Shown: positions 44,701 to 53,196, counted from the first letter of the stretch. The stretch: DNA of 59,720 bases from Mesorhizobium sp. ORS 3359 (GCA_000824845.1 CCNC01000014.1:1-59720); one strand, 5' to 3'. Numbers and translations: made by a program. The notes: a model not told the origin generated them from the sequence alone.

Positions 44701-45557
44701 AGATCCGGACGGCGGACGGACGTTGCGTCTGCCCGCGCGGCACGGAGCTGGAAAACGGCAAGTGCGTCAAGGGCGGAGAGCCGCAGGAACCACAGTGCAC
44801 GCTGCGTCCCGGCCAATACCGTGACGAGGACGGCAATTGCGTGTGCCGCCGCGGCGAGCTGGTGAACGGCGTCTGTCAGGTCGCCCCGCCGAAGTGTACG
44901 ATTCCTGGCGCGGTGCTGACATCGAGCGGCTGCACCTGCCCGGACGGCACGCATCTCGACCGCGCGGCCAAGGCTTGCGTGCCTGACCGGCAGCCGCCCG
45001 CCCAGTGCCGTATCCGCGGCCAGTCCCGCAACGCCGATGGCGATTGCGTCTGCCCGCGTGGCACGGAGGTGCGTGACGGCGCCTGCCGGCCGATCGTGTC
45101 GAAGCAATGCCCGATCCGCGGCCAGCTGCGCGACGCCAATGGCAACTGCGCCTGCCCGGACGGCCTGGAAGTGCGCGGCAAGGCCTGCCAGCGGCCGAAG
45201 CCGGTGCAGAAGCAGTGCACCATCCGCGGCCAGGTCCACAACAAGCGGGGCGACTGCGTCTGCCCGCGCGGGACCGAAATCCGCGATGGCGCGTGCCGCA
45301 AGCCGCAGGTGGAATGCGCGCCGGGCGCGGAGTTCATCGACGGCCAGTGCCAGCCAGTCTTCACCCGGCGGCGCTGCCCGGTCGGCACGACCGGACGGTA
45401 CCCGGATTGCACGCCGATCCGCAGGCGGCCGGGTATCGAGATCAACCCCGGCATCCTGCTCAACCCGAACGTGCTGCAGCAGCTGGTGCCGCAACGCCAG
45501 CCGCGGCGGATCATTCAGGACCCGAGCGGCGCCAACATCCAGAACTTCAAGCCGTAA
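41697..45557 (+). CDS. large secreted protein with four DUF11-like and seven cysteine-rich repeats
   Basis: 1286 residues from the ATG at 41697, which overlaps the preceding stop. The signal peptide lies around residues 26-51 (RRGARWLMAAGIAVAMTPAL, then PALAQ). A domain with GWGLCCTQVIDIVIP (about 263-362) matches the C-terminus of the upstream protein. Four DUF11/CARDB-like Ig-type repeats follow, starting at DLKVEKHADVP, DLILKKRARTP, GLRITKTCGG and TIRVEKTGDAE. The C-terminal third has seven four-cysteine repeats, then a Pro/Asn/Gln-rich tail (IEINPGILLNPNVLQQ). It has the build of a surface or matrix protein; no anchor or outer-membrane secretion domain is seen. Function unknown. Confidence 0.8.
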   Translation: MSDLAHSRFASRKTVMETIMKPLSYARRGARWLMAAGIAVAMTPALPALAQDQAPAATSQAANPARGINAELARIVPFFTKKGGQRSCDTVEYVLSFGIHGDPQDFDRPSVAALLKATRLDFRDQLPHGLQIVSVNVAGDGTSASGGPLPAASISTSAGPNDTASVSNFRISAANLDGAGAANERVITFRITAKIDHAAFPAPATIDNQGEVKVSLRGGPATTIPSQDPDKPDDGDFLTGVKTSIRIDLTKCNPPPPPPSKECFKVERGTVDCVPGGGAFIYHMPVGPEMGGKWVQVSTTTAGISIVPDTQKVPAGGGVLNWKIIGASPGEAIHLIVTGIETYAGPKEGWGLCCTQVIDIVIPRDLRCPPKDKEPDLKVEKHADVPRCTMSGGCDFTITVTNVGDAPYNGKIVLDEVTLPAGSVLTTGPNAPWVCVPGTTPMTCTYPPTTLNPGASVNLKLGFKPAGGWQGGALRNCAAYDYQASGKPLFGSQQNDRGCASIPICRRGDRDPQCNPPVEQKVDLILKKRARTPVCTPDGVCTFVIDIINNGTGTYNGPLTVIDTYPGGAPTSSTFGPSPPWACGPNGPGQFRCDNAGIALPPGASTPIVVKAVMPANYRPDTVENCAEVKGIPGEVDLANNKACATERIRHPNGGQPGLRITKTCGGDQLVRAGMVSCRITVSNAGTAAPTGPVRVNDAATLVSGGAPVQIQTVTPDGAEWTCGPVPANTLSCQILGAVMTPGTSRHFDVTVSGNGAFENCARGSFGPAPGDDIVYPIGQACAKGGGASTIRVEKTGDAECQPGEPCSFEITITNDGPNPFSGPVRIGDAIGVEGLGRLEGVQITSIGPPFGCSPEPTTLPLSCIANLTLGAGESHSHHVTVILPEDGRLAALQGSVSGQNCVGVLPPNTPVQGGGDVLSRDLTNVQGDRGKAYACHPFTIRHEVKNQCLYGLVMNSAGRCVCPEGTTFRNGQCSAGGGTGGGGTKLLPLPPPPRCVLLQGQIRTADGRCVCPRGTELENGKCVKGGEPQEPQCTLRPGQYRDEDGNCVCRRGELVNGVCQVAPPKCTIPGAVLTSSGCTCPDGTHLDRAAKACVPDRQPPAQCRIRGQSRNADGDCVCPRGTEVRDGACRPIVSKQCPIRGQLRDANGNCACPDGLEVRGKACQRPKPVQKQCTIRGQVHNKRGDCVCPRGTEIRDGACRKPQVECAPGAEFIDGQCQPVFTRRRCPVGTTGRYPDCTPIRRRPGIEINPGILLNPNVLQQLVPQRQPRRIIQDPSGANIQNFKP
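44541..45296 (+). repeat. seven tandem cysteine-rich protein repeats
   Basis: In-frame repeats with the pattern C-x(n)-G-Q-x-R-x3-G-x-C-x-C-P-x-G-x(n)-C, for example CRIRGQSRNADGDCVCPRGT, CPIRGQLRDANGNCACPDG and CTIRGQVHNKRGDCVCPRGT. Each carries four cysteines, as expected for two disulfides in an EGF-like knot. The last three units are most alike, so recent internal duplication is likely. Confidence 0.85.
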
Positions 45558-45577
45558 TCCTACGGCTGGAGACCAGA

Positions 45578-45608
45578 CCCGCCGGAGGCGATCCGGCGGG
45601 TTTTCTTT
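45578..45608 (+). terminator. rho-independent terminator
   Basis: CCCGCCGGA (45578-45586) and TCCGGCGGG (45592-45600) form a perfect 9-bp stem with a 5-nt loop, followed directly by TTTTCTTTT. It lies 20 nt after the large secreted protein gene and closes that operon. Confidence 0.9.
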
Positions 45609-45748
45609 TCCACATCGAAGAAGGCTCACGGGGCAGGCGGGCAAACCCGCCCGTTGAAAACGTGCTTCCCCTTGGCCGGATCATGGTCTAGGCAGTCGCC
45701 CTGACAGGCGCGACTGACGCGCACAGCACTGCCAGGAGAGTTTGCGCC

Positions 45749-46426
45749 ATGAGCAAGAAGACCCTGATCGCGCCTTCGGTGCTGGCATCGGATTTTTCGA
45801 AGCTGGGCGATGAAGTCGAGGCCGTCGCGGCGGCCGGCGCCGACTGGATCCATCTCGACGTGATGGACGGCCATTTCGTGCCCAACATCACCTTCGGCCC
45901 GCCGGTGATCAAGGCGATCCGCAACCGCACCAAGGCCTTTTTCGACTGCCATCTGATGATCGCGCCGGCCGATCCTTACCTAGCGGCTTTCGCCGAGGCC
46001 GGCTGCGACGGCATGACGGTGCATGCCGAGGCCGGGCCGCATCTCGACCGCTCGCTGCAGACCATCAGGAGCCTCGGCAAGAAAGCCGGCGTTTCGCTGA
46101 ACCCGGCGACGCCGGAGACGGCGATCGAATATGTGCTCGACCGGCTCGACCTGATCCTGATCATGACCGTCAATCCGGGGTTCGGCGGGCAGGCCTTCAT
46201 CCCGGCGATCATCGACAAGGTGAAGCGGGTGAAGGCGTTGATCGGCAGCCGTCCGATCCATATCGAGATCGATGGCGGCGTCTCGGTCGAGACGGCGCCG
46301 CTGGTGACCGCGGCCGGCGCCAATGTGCTGGTGGCTGGCGCCGCCGTCTTCAAGGGCGGCAGCGTCGAGGCCTATAGGGCAAACATTGAAGCAATTCGCA
46401 CCGCTGCCGACAAGGCTGCCAGCTAA
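45749..46426 (+). CDS. rpe: ribulose-phosphate 3-epimerase
   Basis: 225-residue TIM-barrel enzyme interconverting ribulose-5-phosphate and xylulose-5-phosphate in the pentose phosphate pathway. Metal and catalytic motifs are present: [39 protein letters not shown] and HIEIDGGVS. Length is standard. The gene has its own leader after the preceding terminator. A short inverted repeat (TCCCGC/GCGGGA) follows the stop near 46440-46456. It would also serve the product of the XylA/XylB route. Confidence 0.95.
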   Translation: MSKKTLIAPSVLASDFSKLGDEVEAVAAAGADWIHLDVMDGHFVPNITFGPPVIKAIRNRTKAFFDCHLMIAPADPYLAAFAEAGCDGMTVHAEAGPHLDRSLQTIRSLGKKAGVSLNPATPETAIEYVLDRLDLILIMTVNPGFGGQAFIPAIIDKVKRVKALIGSRPIHIEIDGGVSVETAPLVTAAGANVLVAGAAVFKGGSVEAYRANIEAIRTAADKAAS

Positions 46427-46617
46427 GTCTATACAACCGTCCCGCCTCTCGCGGGAGTTGCAAAGCCGCGGTACTCACTGAACGACTGTTCAGTATATGA
46501 TGCGGCGGAACAATAGCCGTTTCTCTGTCGAGAGTCTACTTCACACATTCAATAGACCATCCGCCTTGTCTTAAAGTCGAATATCATCATCTGCCGCTTG
46601 AGCCCCCCTTGCCCGGC

Positions 46618-46628
46618 TGTATGATACA
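46618..46628. promoter_or_regulatory. candidate MatR-type operator
   Basis: TGTATGATACA is a perfect palindrome around a central G, 60 nt before the start of the GntR regulator. It is similar to the TGTATACA-type site I recall for rhizobial MatR. The placement suggests autoregulation. No second copy was found before matB. Confidence 0.45.
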
Positions 46629-46688
46629 TGTACGGAAATTGCTTGACCGAGGGGCTCTGACAAAACTGGGCAAGCAATAGGAGTTCAT

Positions 46689-47426
46689 TTGACACACGGA
46701 GCTGCCGATCCGGGCGACGGCAAGGGCGTCAAGAGCACGCTGGCCAGTTCAGTGTACCAACGGCTCCGCGATGATCTTTTGCGCGGCGCGCTGGAGGCCG
46801 AGAGCAAGTTGCGTGTCGAGTGGGTCGTTTCGCGCTATGGCGCGGGCGCGTCACCGGTGCGCGAGGCCCTCAACCGCCTTGCCGCCGAAGGCCTGCTTGG
46901 GCGGCATGACCAGCGCGGCTTCTTCCTCATGCCGGTCAGCGCCGCGGAACTGGAGGAACTGACGCGGACGCGCTGCTGGCTGGAGGAACGGGCGCTGCGC
47001 GAATCCATTGCGCACCGCACGCCCGAATGGGAAGAACAACTGGTGCTGGCCCTCCACCGCCTGGCCCGCGCCGAGCGTCGCCTGCCGGAGGATCCCTCGA
47101 CCAATGATCCGGAATGGGAGAAGCTGCACCGCGCCTTTCATCGGGCGCTGATCGCGGCTTGCCGATCGCACTGGCTGATCGGCTTCTGCGAACAGCTTTC
47201 CGACCAGGCGTCGCGCTACCGGCTGATCTCGCAAAACGCGCCGGGCATGGGCCGTGACGATCTCGGCGAGCACCGCACCATCGCCGAGCGCACGCTGGAT
47301 GGCGACGCCGACGGCGCGGTCGAGGCGCTTCTCAACCACTACCGCCTCACCGCCGCAATGTGCATGGAACGCTTCGCCCAGGGCTATGACCCGAGGGCCG
47401 GTATTGCCAAGGCGCGCCGCAAATAG
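46689..47426 (+). CDS. GntR family (FadR/FCD) regulator, MatR-like
   Basis: 245-residue regulator with an N-terminal winged helix (VYQRLRDDLLRGALEAESKL; GASPVREALNRLAAEGLL) and a C-terminal all-helical FCD domain (ELEELTRTRCWLEERALRES). The start codon appears to be TTG (46689), 6 nt after AGGAG; no ATG or GTG lies close enough to keep the DNA-binding domain. It directly precedes the malonyl-CoA synthetase-like gene in the same direction, as matR accompanies matB in Rhizobium, so malonate control is likely. Confidence 0.85.
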   Translation: MTHGAADPGDGKGVKSTLASSVYQRLRDDLLRGALEAESKLRVEWVVSRYGAGASPVREALNRLAAEGLLGRHDQRGFFLMPVSAAELEELTRTRCWLEERALRESIAHRTPEWEEQLVLALHRLARAERRLPEDPSTNDPEWEKLHRAFHRALIAACRSHWLIGFCEQLSDQASRYRLISQNAPGMGRDDLGEHRTIAERTLDGDADGAVEALLNHYRLTAAMCMERFAQGYDPRAGIAKARRK

Positions 47427-47530
47427 CGACGGAAGCCGCCCACGGTCTTTTTGCTCCGGCGGCCAAATCTGCTATTCGCTCGGGCGAGTGCAACGCATGC
47501 CATGCGGCGTCGGCTCCTGAGGAACATTGC

Positions 47531-49087
47531 ATGACTAATCATCTTTTCGACGCGTTCCGTTCCCGCATGCCAGCGCCCGGCCGGCTGCTGATGGAGACGG
47601 ATGACGGCTGTTCGATCACTTATGGCGACATGCTGGCGAAGTCGGCGCAGCTGGCGCATGGGCTGGCGCAGGCGGGCGTCGAGCCGGGCGACCGCGTCGC
47701 GGTCCAGGTCGAGAAAAGCCCGGAGGCGGCGCTGCTCTATCTCGCATGTCTGCGCGCCGGTGCCGTCTTCCTGCCGCTCAATACAGCCTACACGCTGCCC
47801 GAGCTCGACTATTTCTTCCGCGACGCCGAGCCGGGGCTGATCGTGTGCGATCCGGACCGTCTTGACGGCGTCGAGCCGCTTGCCGCGTCGATCGGCGCGA
47901 CGGTGCTGACGCTCGGCCGCGATGGACAAGGAACGCTGGCCGGCCAGGCTTCGCGGCAGGCGGCGGAGTTCAGCGATGTCGCGCGCGGGCCGGACGATCT
48001 CGCCGCCATCCTCTACACCTCCGGCACGACCGGCCGCTCCAAGGGCGCCATGCTCAGCCACGAGAACCTTGCGTCCAATGCCCGCGTGCTGGTCGAGCAG
48101 TGGCGCTTCGGCGCCGACGACGTGCTGATCCACGCGCTGCCGATCTTCCACACGCACGGCCTGTTCGTCGCCACCAACGTCGTCCTGATGGCCGGCGCGA
48201 CAATGTTGTTCGAGCAGAAATTCGACCCGGCGCGCATCCTGTCGCTGATGCCGCGCGCGACGGCCTTGATGGGCGTGCCGACCTTCTATGTGCGGCTGTT
48301 GCAGCAGGAGGGGCTGACGCGCGAGGCTGCGAAGACGATCCGGGTGTTCATCTCCGGCTCGGCGCCGCTGCTCGCCGAGACGCACAAGGCCTGGCGTGAG
48401 CGCACCGGCCACGCCATCCTCGAGCGCTACGGCATGACCGAGACAAACATGAACACCTCCAACCCCTTTGACGGCGAGCGGCGCGCCGGAACGGTCGGCT
48501 TCCCCTTGCCCGGCGTCTCGCTGCGTATCACCGATCCCGAGACGGCCAGGCCGCTCGCCCAGGGCGAGATCGGGATGATCGAGGTCAAGGGGCCGAACGT
48601 GTTTGCCGGCTATTGGCGCATGCCCGAGAAGACCAAGGCCGAGTTCCGCGACGACGGCTTCTTCATCACCGGCGACCTCGGCCTGATCGACGCCGACGGC
48701 TATGTCCACATCGTCGGACGCGGCAAGGACCTGATCATCTCCGGCGGCTACAATGTCTATCCGAAGGAAATCGAAAGCGAGATCGACGCGCTCGACGGCG
48801 TCAGTGAAAGCGCGGTGATCGGCGTCGCGCATCCGGATTTCGGCGAAGGTGTCACGGCCGTGGTGGTGCGCAAGCCGGGATCGGCGATCAGCGCCGCCGA
48901 CATTGCTGGCGCCATTGCCGGACGGCTGGCGAAATACAAGCACCCGAAGCAGGTGATCTTCGTCGAGGAGCTGCCGCGCAACACGATGGGCAAGGTGCAG
49001 AAGAACGTGCTGCGCGAGGCGTATAAGGATATTTATGCGACAGCAAAGCCGGCTAACAATTATCGAGCGGCGAACCTCGGAGACTAG
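47531..49087 (+). CDS. matB: malonyl-CoA synthetase-like AMP-forming ligase
   Basis: 518-residue adenylate-forming enzyme. Core motifs: YTSGTTGRSKGAMLSH (phosphate loop), ERYGMTETNMNTSNPF, FFITGDLGLID, GRGKDLIISGGYNVYP and the C-terminal catalytic lysine in NTMGKVQKN. It should convert malonate, ATP and CoA to malonyl-CoA. The MatB call rests on overall resemblance and the MatR-like neighbour. No malonyl-CoA decarboxylase (matA) or malonate carrier (matC) is within the window, so a different short dicarboxylate or acyl substrate remains possible. Confidence 0.78.
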   Translation: MTNHLFDAFRSRMPAPGRLLMETDDGCSITYGDMLAKSAQLAHGLAQAGVEPGDRVAVQVEKSPEAALLYLACLRAGAVFLPLNTAYTLPELDYFFRDAEPGLIVCDPDRLDGVEPLAASIGATVLTLGRDGQGTLAGQASRQAAEFSDVARGPDDLAAILYTSGTTGRSKGAMLSHENLASNARVLVEQWRFGADDVLIHALPIFHTHGLFVATNVVLMAGATMLFEQKFDPARILSLMPRATALMGVPTFYVRLLQQEGLTREAAKTIRVFISGSAPLLAETHKAWRERTGHAILERYGMTETNMNTSNPFDGERRAGTVGFPLPGVSLRITDPETARPLAQGEIGMIEVKGPNVFAGYWRMPEKTKAEFRDDGFFITGDLGLIDADGYVHIVGRGKDLIISGGYNVYPKEIESEIDALDGVSESAVIGVAHPDFGEGVTAVVVRKPGSAISAADIAGAIAGRLAKYKHPKQVIFVEELPRNTMGKVQKNVLREAYKDIYATAKPANNYRAANLGD

Positions 49088-49106
49088 CCGAGACGGCCAT
49101 CGGGTC

Positions 49107-49261
49107 GTCATCCTAGGGCGAAGCAAGGAGCGAAGCGACGCGCGTAGACCCTAGGATCCATGGTGACGCTACCGCGCTGCCAACATTGCAGGATTCTGCA
49201 CCGTTGCACTCTACATCACAGGTCACGGAATGGATCCTCGGGTCAAGCCCGAGGATGACGA
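49107..49261. repeat. compound rhizobial intergenic repeat
   Basis: GTCATCCT (49107-49114) and AGGATGAC (49252-49259) bracket the element. Inside are CCTAGGG with CCCTAGG, and TCCTCGGG with CCCGAGGA, together with two copies of the ATGGATCC/GGATCCAT motif in opposite orientation. This layout matches dispersed repeats often seen between Mesorhizobium genes. It fills the gap between the convergent ends of matB and nagA. Confidence 0.7.
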
Positions 49262-49330
49262 GGCGCTAAAGGCTTCGGCCAATCGCCAACGTTTGCTTGG
49301 GTTTCCTGACTGACGATGGGATCGAGAGGC

Positions 49331-50491
49331 CTACGCACCAAAAACCTTCTCACCACCGATCCAGACATTCCTGACATCCAGATCCTCCGACAGCCCAACA
49401 ATGTCGGCAGTTGTGCCATTGGCGAATCGCCCGAGCCTGTGCGCCTGGCCGATCGCCTCGGCGGGGTAGAGCGAGGCCATGCGCAGAGCCTCGTCGAGAT
49501 CGAGCCCGATGACGCGATGGACGAAGCGGATGGCGGAGATCATGTCGAGATCGGCGCCGGCCAGCGTGCCGTCGGCAAGCCGCAGACTCCCGTCCTTGCG
49601 GTAGATGGTGCGGCCGTTCAGCGTGAAGGAGGTCATGTCGGTGCCGATCGTCGCCATGGCGTCGGTGACGAGCACGATCTTACCCGGCCCCTGCTTGCCG
49701 CGCAGCGCGAGAATCATTGTCGCCGGATGAACGTGGATGCCATCGGCGATGATGCCGGCGTATAGGCCGCCGGTGTCGATCGCCGCGCCCGCCAGGCCAG
49801 GCTCGCGGTTGCCGATCTGGCTCATGGCATTGAACAGATGCGTGACCACCGTGGCGCCCGCGGCAGCATAGGCTCTGGCCGTCGCGTAATTTGTATCGCT
49901 ATGGCCGAGGCTCACGACAACGCCGGCCTTGGCCAGCGCCGAGACACGGACCGATTCGACCGATTCCGGCGCGATCGTGGTGAGCAGCACCGGCAGGTTC
50001 TGGCGGGCAGCGATGAGCGCGGCCTGGTCGGCGTCGGTCATCGGCCGGATCAGCGCCGGATCATGCGCGCCCTTGCGGGCCAAGGAAAGATGCGGCCCTT
50101 CCAGATGCAGGCCGAGGAAGCCCGGCACCTTTTCCCGGGCCGCCTCGCCGCCCGCAGCGATGGCGGCGGCGGTGATCGCCGGCGTGTCGGTGATCAGCGT
50201 CACCAGCAGCGCCGTGGTGCCGAAAGGGGCATGCGCGCGGCAGATGGTCTCGATCGAGGCGACGTCGGGATGGTCGTTGAGCATGACGCCGCCGCCGCCA
50301 TTGACCTGGATGTCGACGAAGCCGGGCACCAGCAGGCCGCCGCCGGTCTCGACCGCCGGAACGCCGGACGGAATGGCACCGGCGGGCAGGATGGCCTCGA
50401 CCAAATCGCCCTTGACGACAAGGGCGGCGTTTTCATGCCAGTCGGCACCGTCGAAGATGCGCGCGCCGGTGAGTGCGAAACGGTCGCTCAT
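49331..50491 (-). CDS. nagA: N-acetylglucosamine-6-phosphate deacetylase
   Basis: 386-residue amidohydrolase converting GlcNAc-6-phosphate to glucosamine-6-phosphate and acetate. The metal and catalytic motifs are present: VPGFVDIQVNGGGG, GLHLEGPHLS, SLGHSDTNYA, VTHLFNAM and LVTDAMATIG. The ATG at 50491 overlaps the stop of the SIS gene (ATGA). The open frame extends further upstream but in the wrong register for the neighbour. Last gene of the four-gene minus-strand operon. Confidence 0.93.
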   Translation of the reverse strand: MSDRFALTGARIFDGADWHENAALVVKGDLVEAILPAGAIPSGVPAVETGGGLLVPGFVDIQVNGGGGVMLNDHPDVASIETICRAHAPFGTTALLVTLITDTPAITAAAIAAGGEAAREKVPGFLGLHLEGPHLSLARKGAHDPALIRPMTDADQAALIAARQNLPVLLTTIAPESVESVRVSALAKAGVVVSLGHSDTNYATARAYAAAGATVVTHLFNAMSQIGNREPGLAGAAIDTGGLYAGIIADGIHVHPATMILALRGKQGPGKIVLVTDAMATIGTDMTSFTLNGRTIYRKDGSLRLADGTLAGADLDMISAIRFVHRVIGLDLDEALRMASLYPAEAIGQAHRLGRFANGTTADIVGLSEDLDVRNVWIGGEKVFGA

Positions 50492-51519
50492 ACGGTTTCC
50501 GTCACCTTGCGCAGATTGCGCGGCGTATCCGGGTCGAGTCCGCGATGACGCGCGAAGGCCTCGACGAAGCCGTAGAAGGACACGATCAGCGGCAGCGGAT
50601 CGGTCAGCGGATGGCCGGTGGCGACATGCGGCAGAAGCCTCGCGGCCTTGGCCTTGTCGGAGGTGATGAAGGCGGCGGCGCCCTTGGCCGTCAGGCCATC
50701 GGCCGCCTCGGCGACCGAGGGTTCGGAGGCGTCTCGCGCGGCAAGCGCCAGCACCGGGAAACCCGGTCCGACCAGCGCCAGCGGCCCATGCATGACTTCC
50801 GCCGCGCTGTAGGCCTCGGCATGCATGGCGCAGGTTTCCTTGAATTTCAGCGCCGCCTCGCTGGCGATGGCGAAGGAGGGGCCCCGGCCGAGGATGAAGA
50901 GCGACTGCGGATCCTCCAAGGCGCCGGCGAGCGCCATCCAATCGCAGGCGATCGCCTTCTCGAAATGGGCCGGCAGGCCGGCGAGCGCCTTGAGCAGTGC
51001 CTGGTCGTCGGTGGCGTGCGCCATAAGCGCGAGGCCGGCGACGGCCGAGTTGACGAAGGTCTTGGTGGCCGCGACGGAGCGCTCCGGTCCGGCAAGGATA
51101 TCGATAGCGTAATCTGATGCACGCGCCAGCGGCGAGTCGGCCGTGTTGGTGATGGCGACGGTGAGCGCCCCGCCGGCCCGCGCCGTCTCGGCCATGGCGA
51201 CGATGTCCGGACTCTTGCCCGACTGCGAGACCGCCAGACAGGCGGAGCCGCGCAGCCTGAGCTTTGCACCATAGATCGAAGCGATCGACGGCCCGACGGA
51301 AGCGACAGCAAGGCCGGCCGTCAGCTCGACGGCATATTTCATGAAGGTCGCGGCATGGTCGGATGAGCCGCGCGCCACGGTGACGACGAATTGCGGATCA
51401 CGCTCGCGCAGGCCGCGCCCGGCCTCGGCCAAAGCCGAAGCCGAGCCGTCGAGAAGGCGGGCGGCGGCTTCGGGGATCTCGTCGATCTCGCGCCGCATAT
51501 GGGTGGTGGTGGCGCTCAT
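50488..51519 (-). CDS. SIS-domain aminosugar isomerase/deaminase (NagB-II-like)
   Basis: 343-residue protein with two sugar-isomerase (SIS) domains, like the isomerase half of GlmS but without the glutaminase domain. Motifs: VTVARGSSDHAATFMKYAVE, LAVSQSGKSPDIVAMAETAR, and in the second half FILGRGPSFAIASEAALKFK followed by EVMHGPLAL. In this operon it should deaminate and isomerise glucosamine-6-phosphate to fructose-6-phosphate, the NagB-II role. An AgaS-like galactosamine deaminase is the main alternative. Both ends overlap its neighbours by 4 nt. Confidence 0.85.
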   Translation of the reverse strand: MSATTTHMRREIDEIPEAAARLLDGSASALAEAGRGLRERDPQFVVTVARGSSDHAATFMKYAVELTAGLAVASVGPSIASIYGAKLRLRGSACLAVSQSGKSPDIVAMAETARAGGALTVAITNTADSPLARASDYAIDILAGPERSVAATKTFVNSAVAGLALMAHATDDQALLKALAGLPAHFEKAIACDWMALAGALEDPQSLFILGRGPSFAIASEAALKFKETCAMHAEAYSAAEVMHGPLALVGPGFPVLALAARDASEPSVAEAADGLTAKGAAAFITSDKAKAARLLPHVATGHPLTDPLPLIVSFYGFVEAFARHRGLDPDTPRNLRKVTETV

Positions 51520-52295
51520 GGCCGGATCTCCTCTCCCGGCTCGGTCAGCCGGAGTTCCGCGACGAAATCATAGGCGTCGCCCCTATAGACCGAGCGGGTG
51601 AACTCGATCACCTTGCCGCTCGCCAGATAGGAAATGCGCTCGATCTGCAAGCCGGCAACCCCCGGCGGCACTTCCAGGAGGCGCGCGTCGGCATCGCCGA
51701 GATTGGTGGCCGAGATGCGCTGCACGGCGCGCACCGGGCGATTGCCGGTCATGCCGAGCGCCGCATAAAGCGAGGAGCCGACCGCTTCGGGATCGGGCAG
51801 GACGCTGGCCGAGAGCGACGCGCGCTCGATCGCCAGCGGCGTGTCGTTGGCGATGCGCAGGCGCGCGACGCGCGCCACCAGCTCGGTCGAGGACAGGCCA
51901 AGCACCATCATCTCCTCCGGCGACGGCGCATAGAGGCCGCGGTCGAGCCAGACCGAACGCACAGTCATGCCGCGGCGCGCCATGTCCTCGGTGAAGGAGG
52001 TGAGCCGCGACAGCGACTGCTCGACGCGCTCCATGCGGGGCGCGACGAAGGTGCCCGAGCCGTGGCGCTGGACGAGGATGCCGCCCTTGACCAGGTCCTG
52101 CACCGCCTTGCGCACGGTGACGCGCGAGATATCGGCCTTGCTGGCGATGTCGCGCTCGGACGGCAACGCGTCGCCCGGGCCGATCAGGCCACGATTGACC
52201 GCTTCCTCGATGCTTTTCCGCAGTTGCAGATAAAGCGGCGCGCCACTCTGCGAGGATTCTTTCAGCATGGCGAAGATCTGGTCGGCGGCGCTCAT
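51516..52295 (-). CDS. GntR/HutC family regulator of aminosugar use
   Basis: 259-residue regulator. The winged helix is PLYLQLRKSIEEAVNRGLIG with PSERDIASKADISRVTVRKA; the C-terminal UTRA ligand domain includes PLAIERASLSASVLPDP and FTRSVYRGDAYDF. The start at 52295 overlaps the kinase stop by 4 nt. In other bacteria NagR/NagQ-type members bind GlcNAc-6-phosphate or GlcN-6-phosphate. It probably acts at the paired TGGTATT elements between the kinase gene and murQ. Confidence 0.88.
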   Translation of the reverse strand: MSAADQIFAMLKESSQSGAPLYLQLRKSIEEAVNRGLIGPGDALPSERDIASKADISRVTVRKAVQDLVKGGILVQRHGSGTFVAPRMERVEQSLSRLTSFTEDMARRGMTVRSVWLDRGLYAPSPEEMMVLGLSSTELVARVARLRIANDTPLAIERASLSASVLPDPEAVGSSLYAALGMTGNRPVRAVQRISATNLGDADARLLEVPPGVAGLQIERISYLASGKVIEFTRSVYRGDAYDFVAELRLTEPGEEIRP

Positions 52296-53173
52296 CGGGC
52301 GGCCCCCGAGCCACCCGCGAAGAGGCGCACGGCCATCTGCACGGCGCCACCCAGCGCATCGTCGAGCGGCGCTTTTAGCAGCGCCTGGTAGCGCGCCGAC
52401 AGGCGCGGCGCGTAAAGCGGCGCCAGCCCGCCGAGCAGGCAAAGCGGCGCGTCGTCGGCAAGATCGAGCGCGCCGAGCGAAGCCTCGACATCGGCCACCG
52501 CCTTGGCGAGGATGAAGTTGGCGACGAGGTCGCCCTTTTCGGCGTGCTCGAAAACCTTCGGCGCGAAGCCGCCGAAATCGCCGGGCTTGGCGTTGGTGGT
52601 GAATTCGACCACGTCCTCGGGATTGTTGCGGAAGACGGCCAGCATAGCGTCGGTCAAGGGCGAGCCCGGACGGATGCCGTCATAGGCAAGCAGCGTCTGC
52701 TCCAGCAGGTCGCGGCCGATGCGGGCGCCGCTGCCTTGGTCGCCGACCTGGAAGCCCCAGCCGCCGATGGCGCGGGACTTGCCCTCTTTACGCGCCATAT
52801 AGGCGGTGCCTGTGCCTAGGATGGCCATGGCGCCGTCACCGGAGCCGACCGCGCCCTCGAGCGCGATCTCGGCATCGGTTTCGACGCGGCTTTGCCTGAA
52901 CGGGAGGATCGCCTCGAGCTGCTGCCGGTAGGTGCCGACATTGGCGCCGGCCAGCCCGAGAATGGCCGGCGTTTGCGGGATGAGATCCGGATCCGCGCCG
53001 GCCGCAAGGAAAGCCTGCCTGGCCGCTTCGACGATGTTGGCGCGCGCGCCGGTGAGATCGGTGCGGATGTTCGCGGCGCCGCTCTTGGCGCGGCCGACGA
53101 CAACGCCGTCGACGGTCGCAAGGGCCGCCCTGCAGCTGGTGCCGCCGCCATCGATGCCAAGCACGAAATTCAC
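52292..53173 (-). CDS. BadF/BadG-type aminosugar kinase (GlcNAc/MurNAc kinase-like)
   Basis: 293-residue ASKHA-fold kinase. Phosphate-1 motif is FVLGIDGGGTSCRAALATVD; further motifs are ILGLAGANVGTYRQ, AILGTGTAYMARKEGKSRAI and WGFQVGDQGSGARIGRDLL. The start is taken as GTG at 53173 with GAGGAG 7 nt upstream; an ATG at 53215 would place the operator inside the coding region. Because murQ is opposite, phosphorylation of MurNAc as well as GlcNAc is likely, as in clostridial MurK of the same family. First gene of the operon kinase-gntR-SIS-nagA. Confidence 0.83.
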   Translation of the reverse strand: MNFVLGIDGGGTSCRAALATVDGVVVGRAKSGAANIRTDLTGARANIVEAARQAFLAAGADPDLIPQTPAILGLAGANVGTYRQQLEAILPFRQSRVETDAEIALEGAVGSGDGAMAILGTGTAYMARKEGKSRAIGGWGFQVGDQGSGARIGRDLLEQTLLAYDGIRPGSPLTDAMLAVFRNNPEDVVEFTTNAKPGDFGGFAPKVFEHAEKGDLVANFILAKAVADVEASLGALDLADDAPLCLLGGLAPLYAPRLSARYQALLKAPLDDALGGAVQMAVRLFAGGSGAAR

Positions 53174-53196
53174 GCGATTTCTCCTCGGGGCCGAAT

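Noticed and set aside
44541..45296. Possible CRISPR or DNA satellite because of regular repeats
   Set aside because: The repeats are in frame, vary at synonymous positions and encode conserved cysteines, so they are protein repeats. No CRISPR array or cas gene was seen anywhere in the window.
46440..46456. Rho-independent terminator after rpe
   Set aside because: The stem is only 6 bp and is followed by GTTGCAAAG rather than a T-run, so it was mentioned with rpe but not called.
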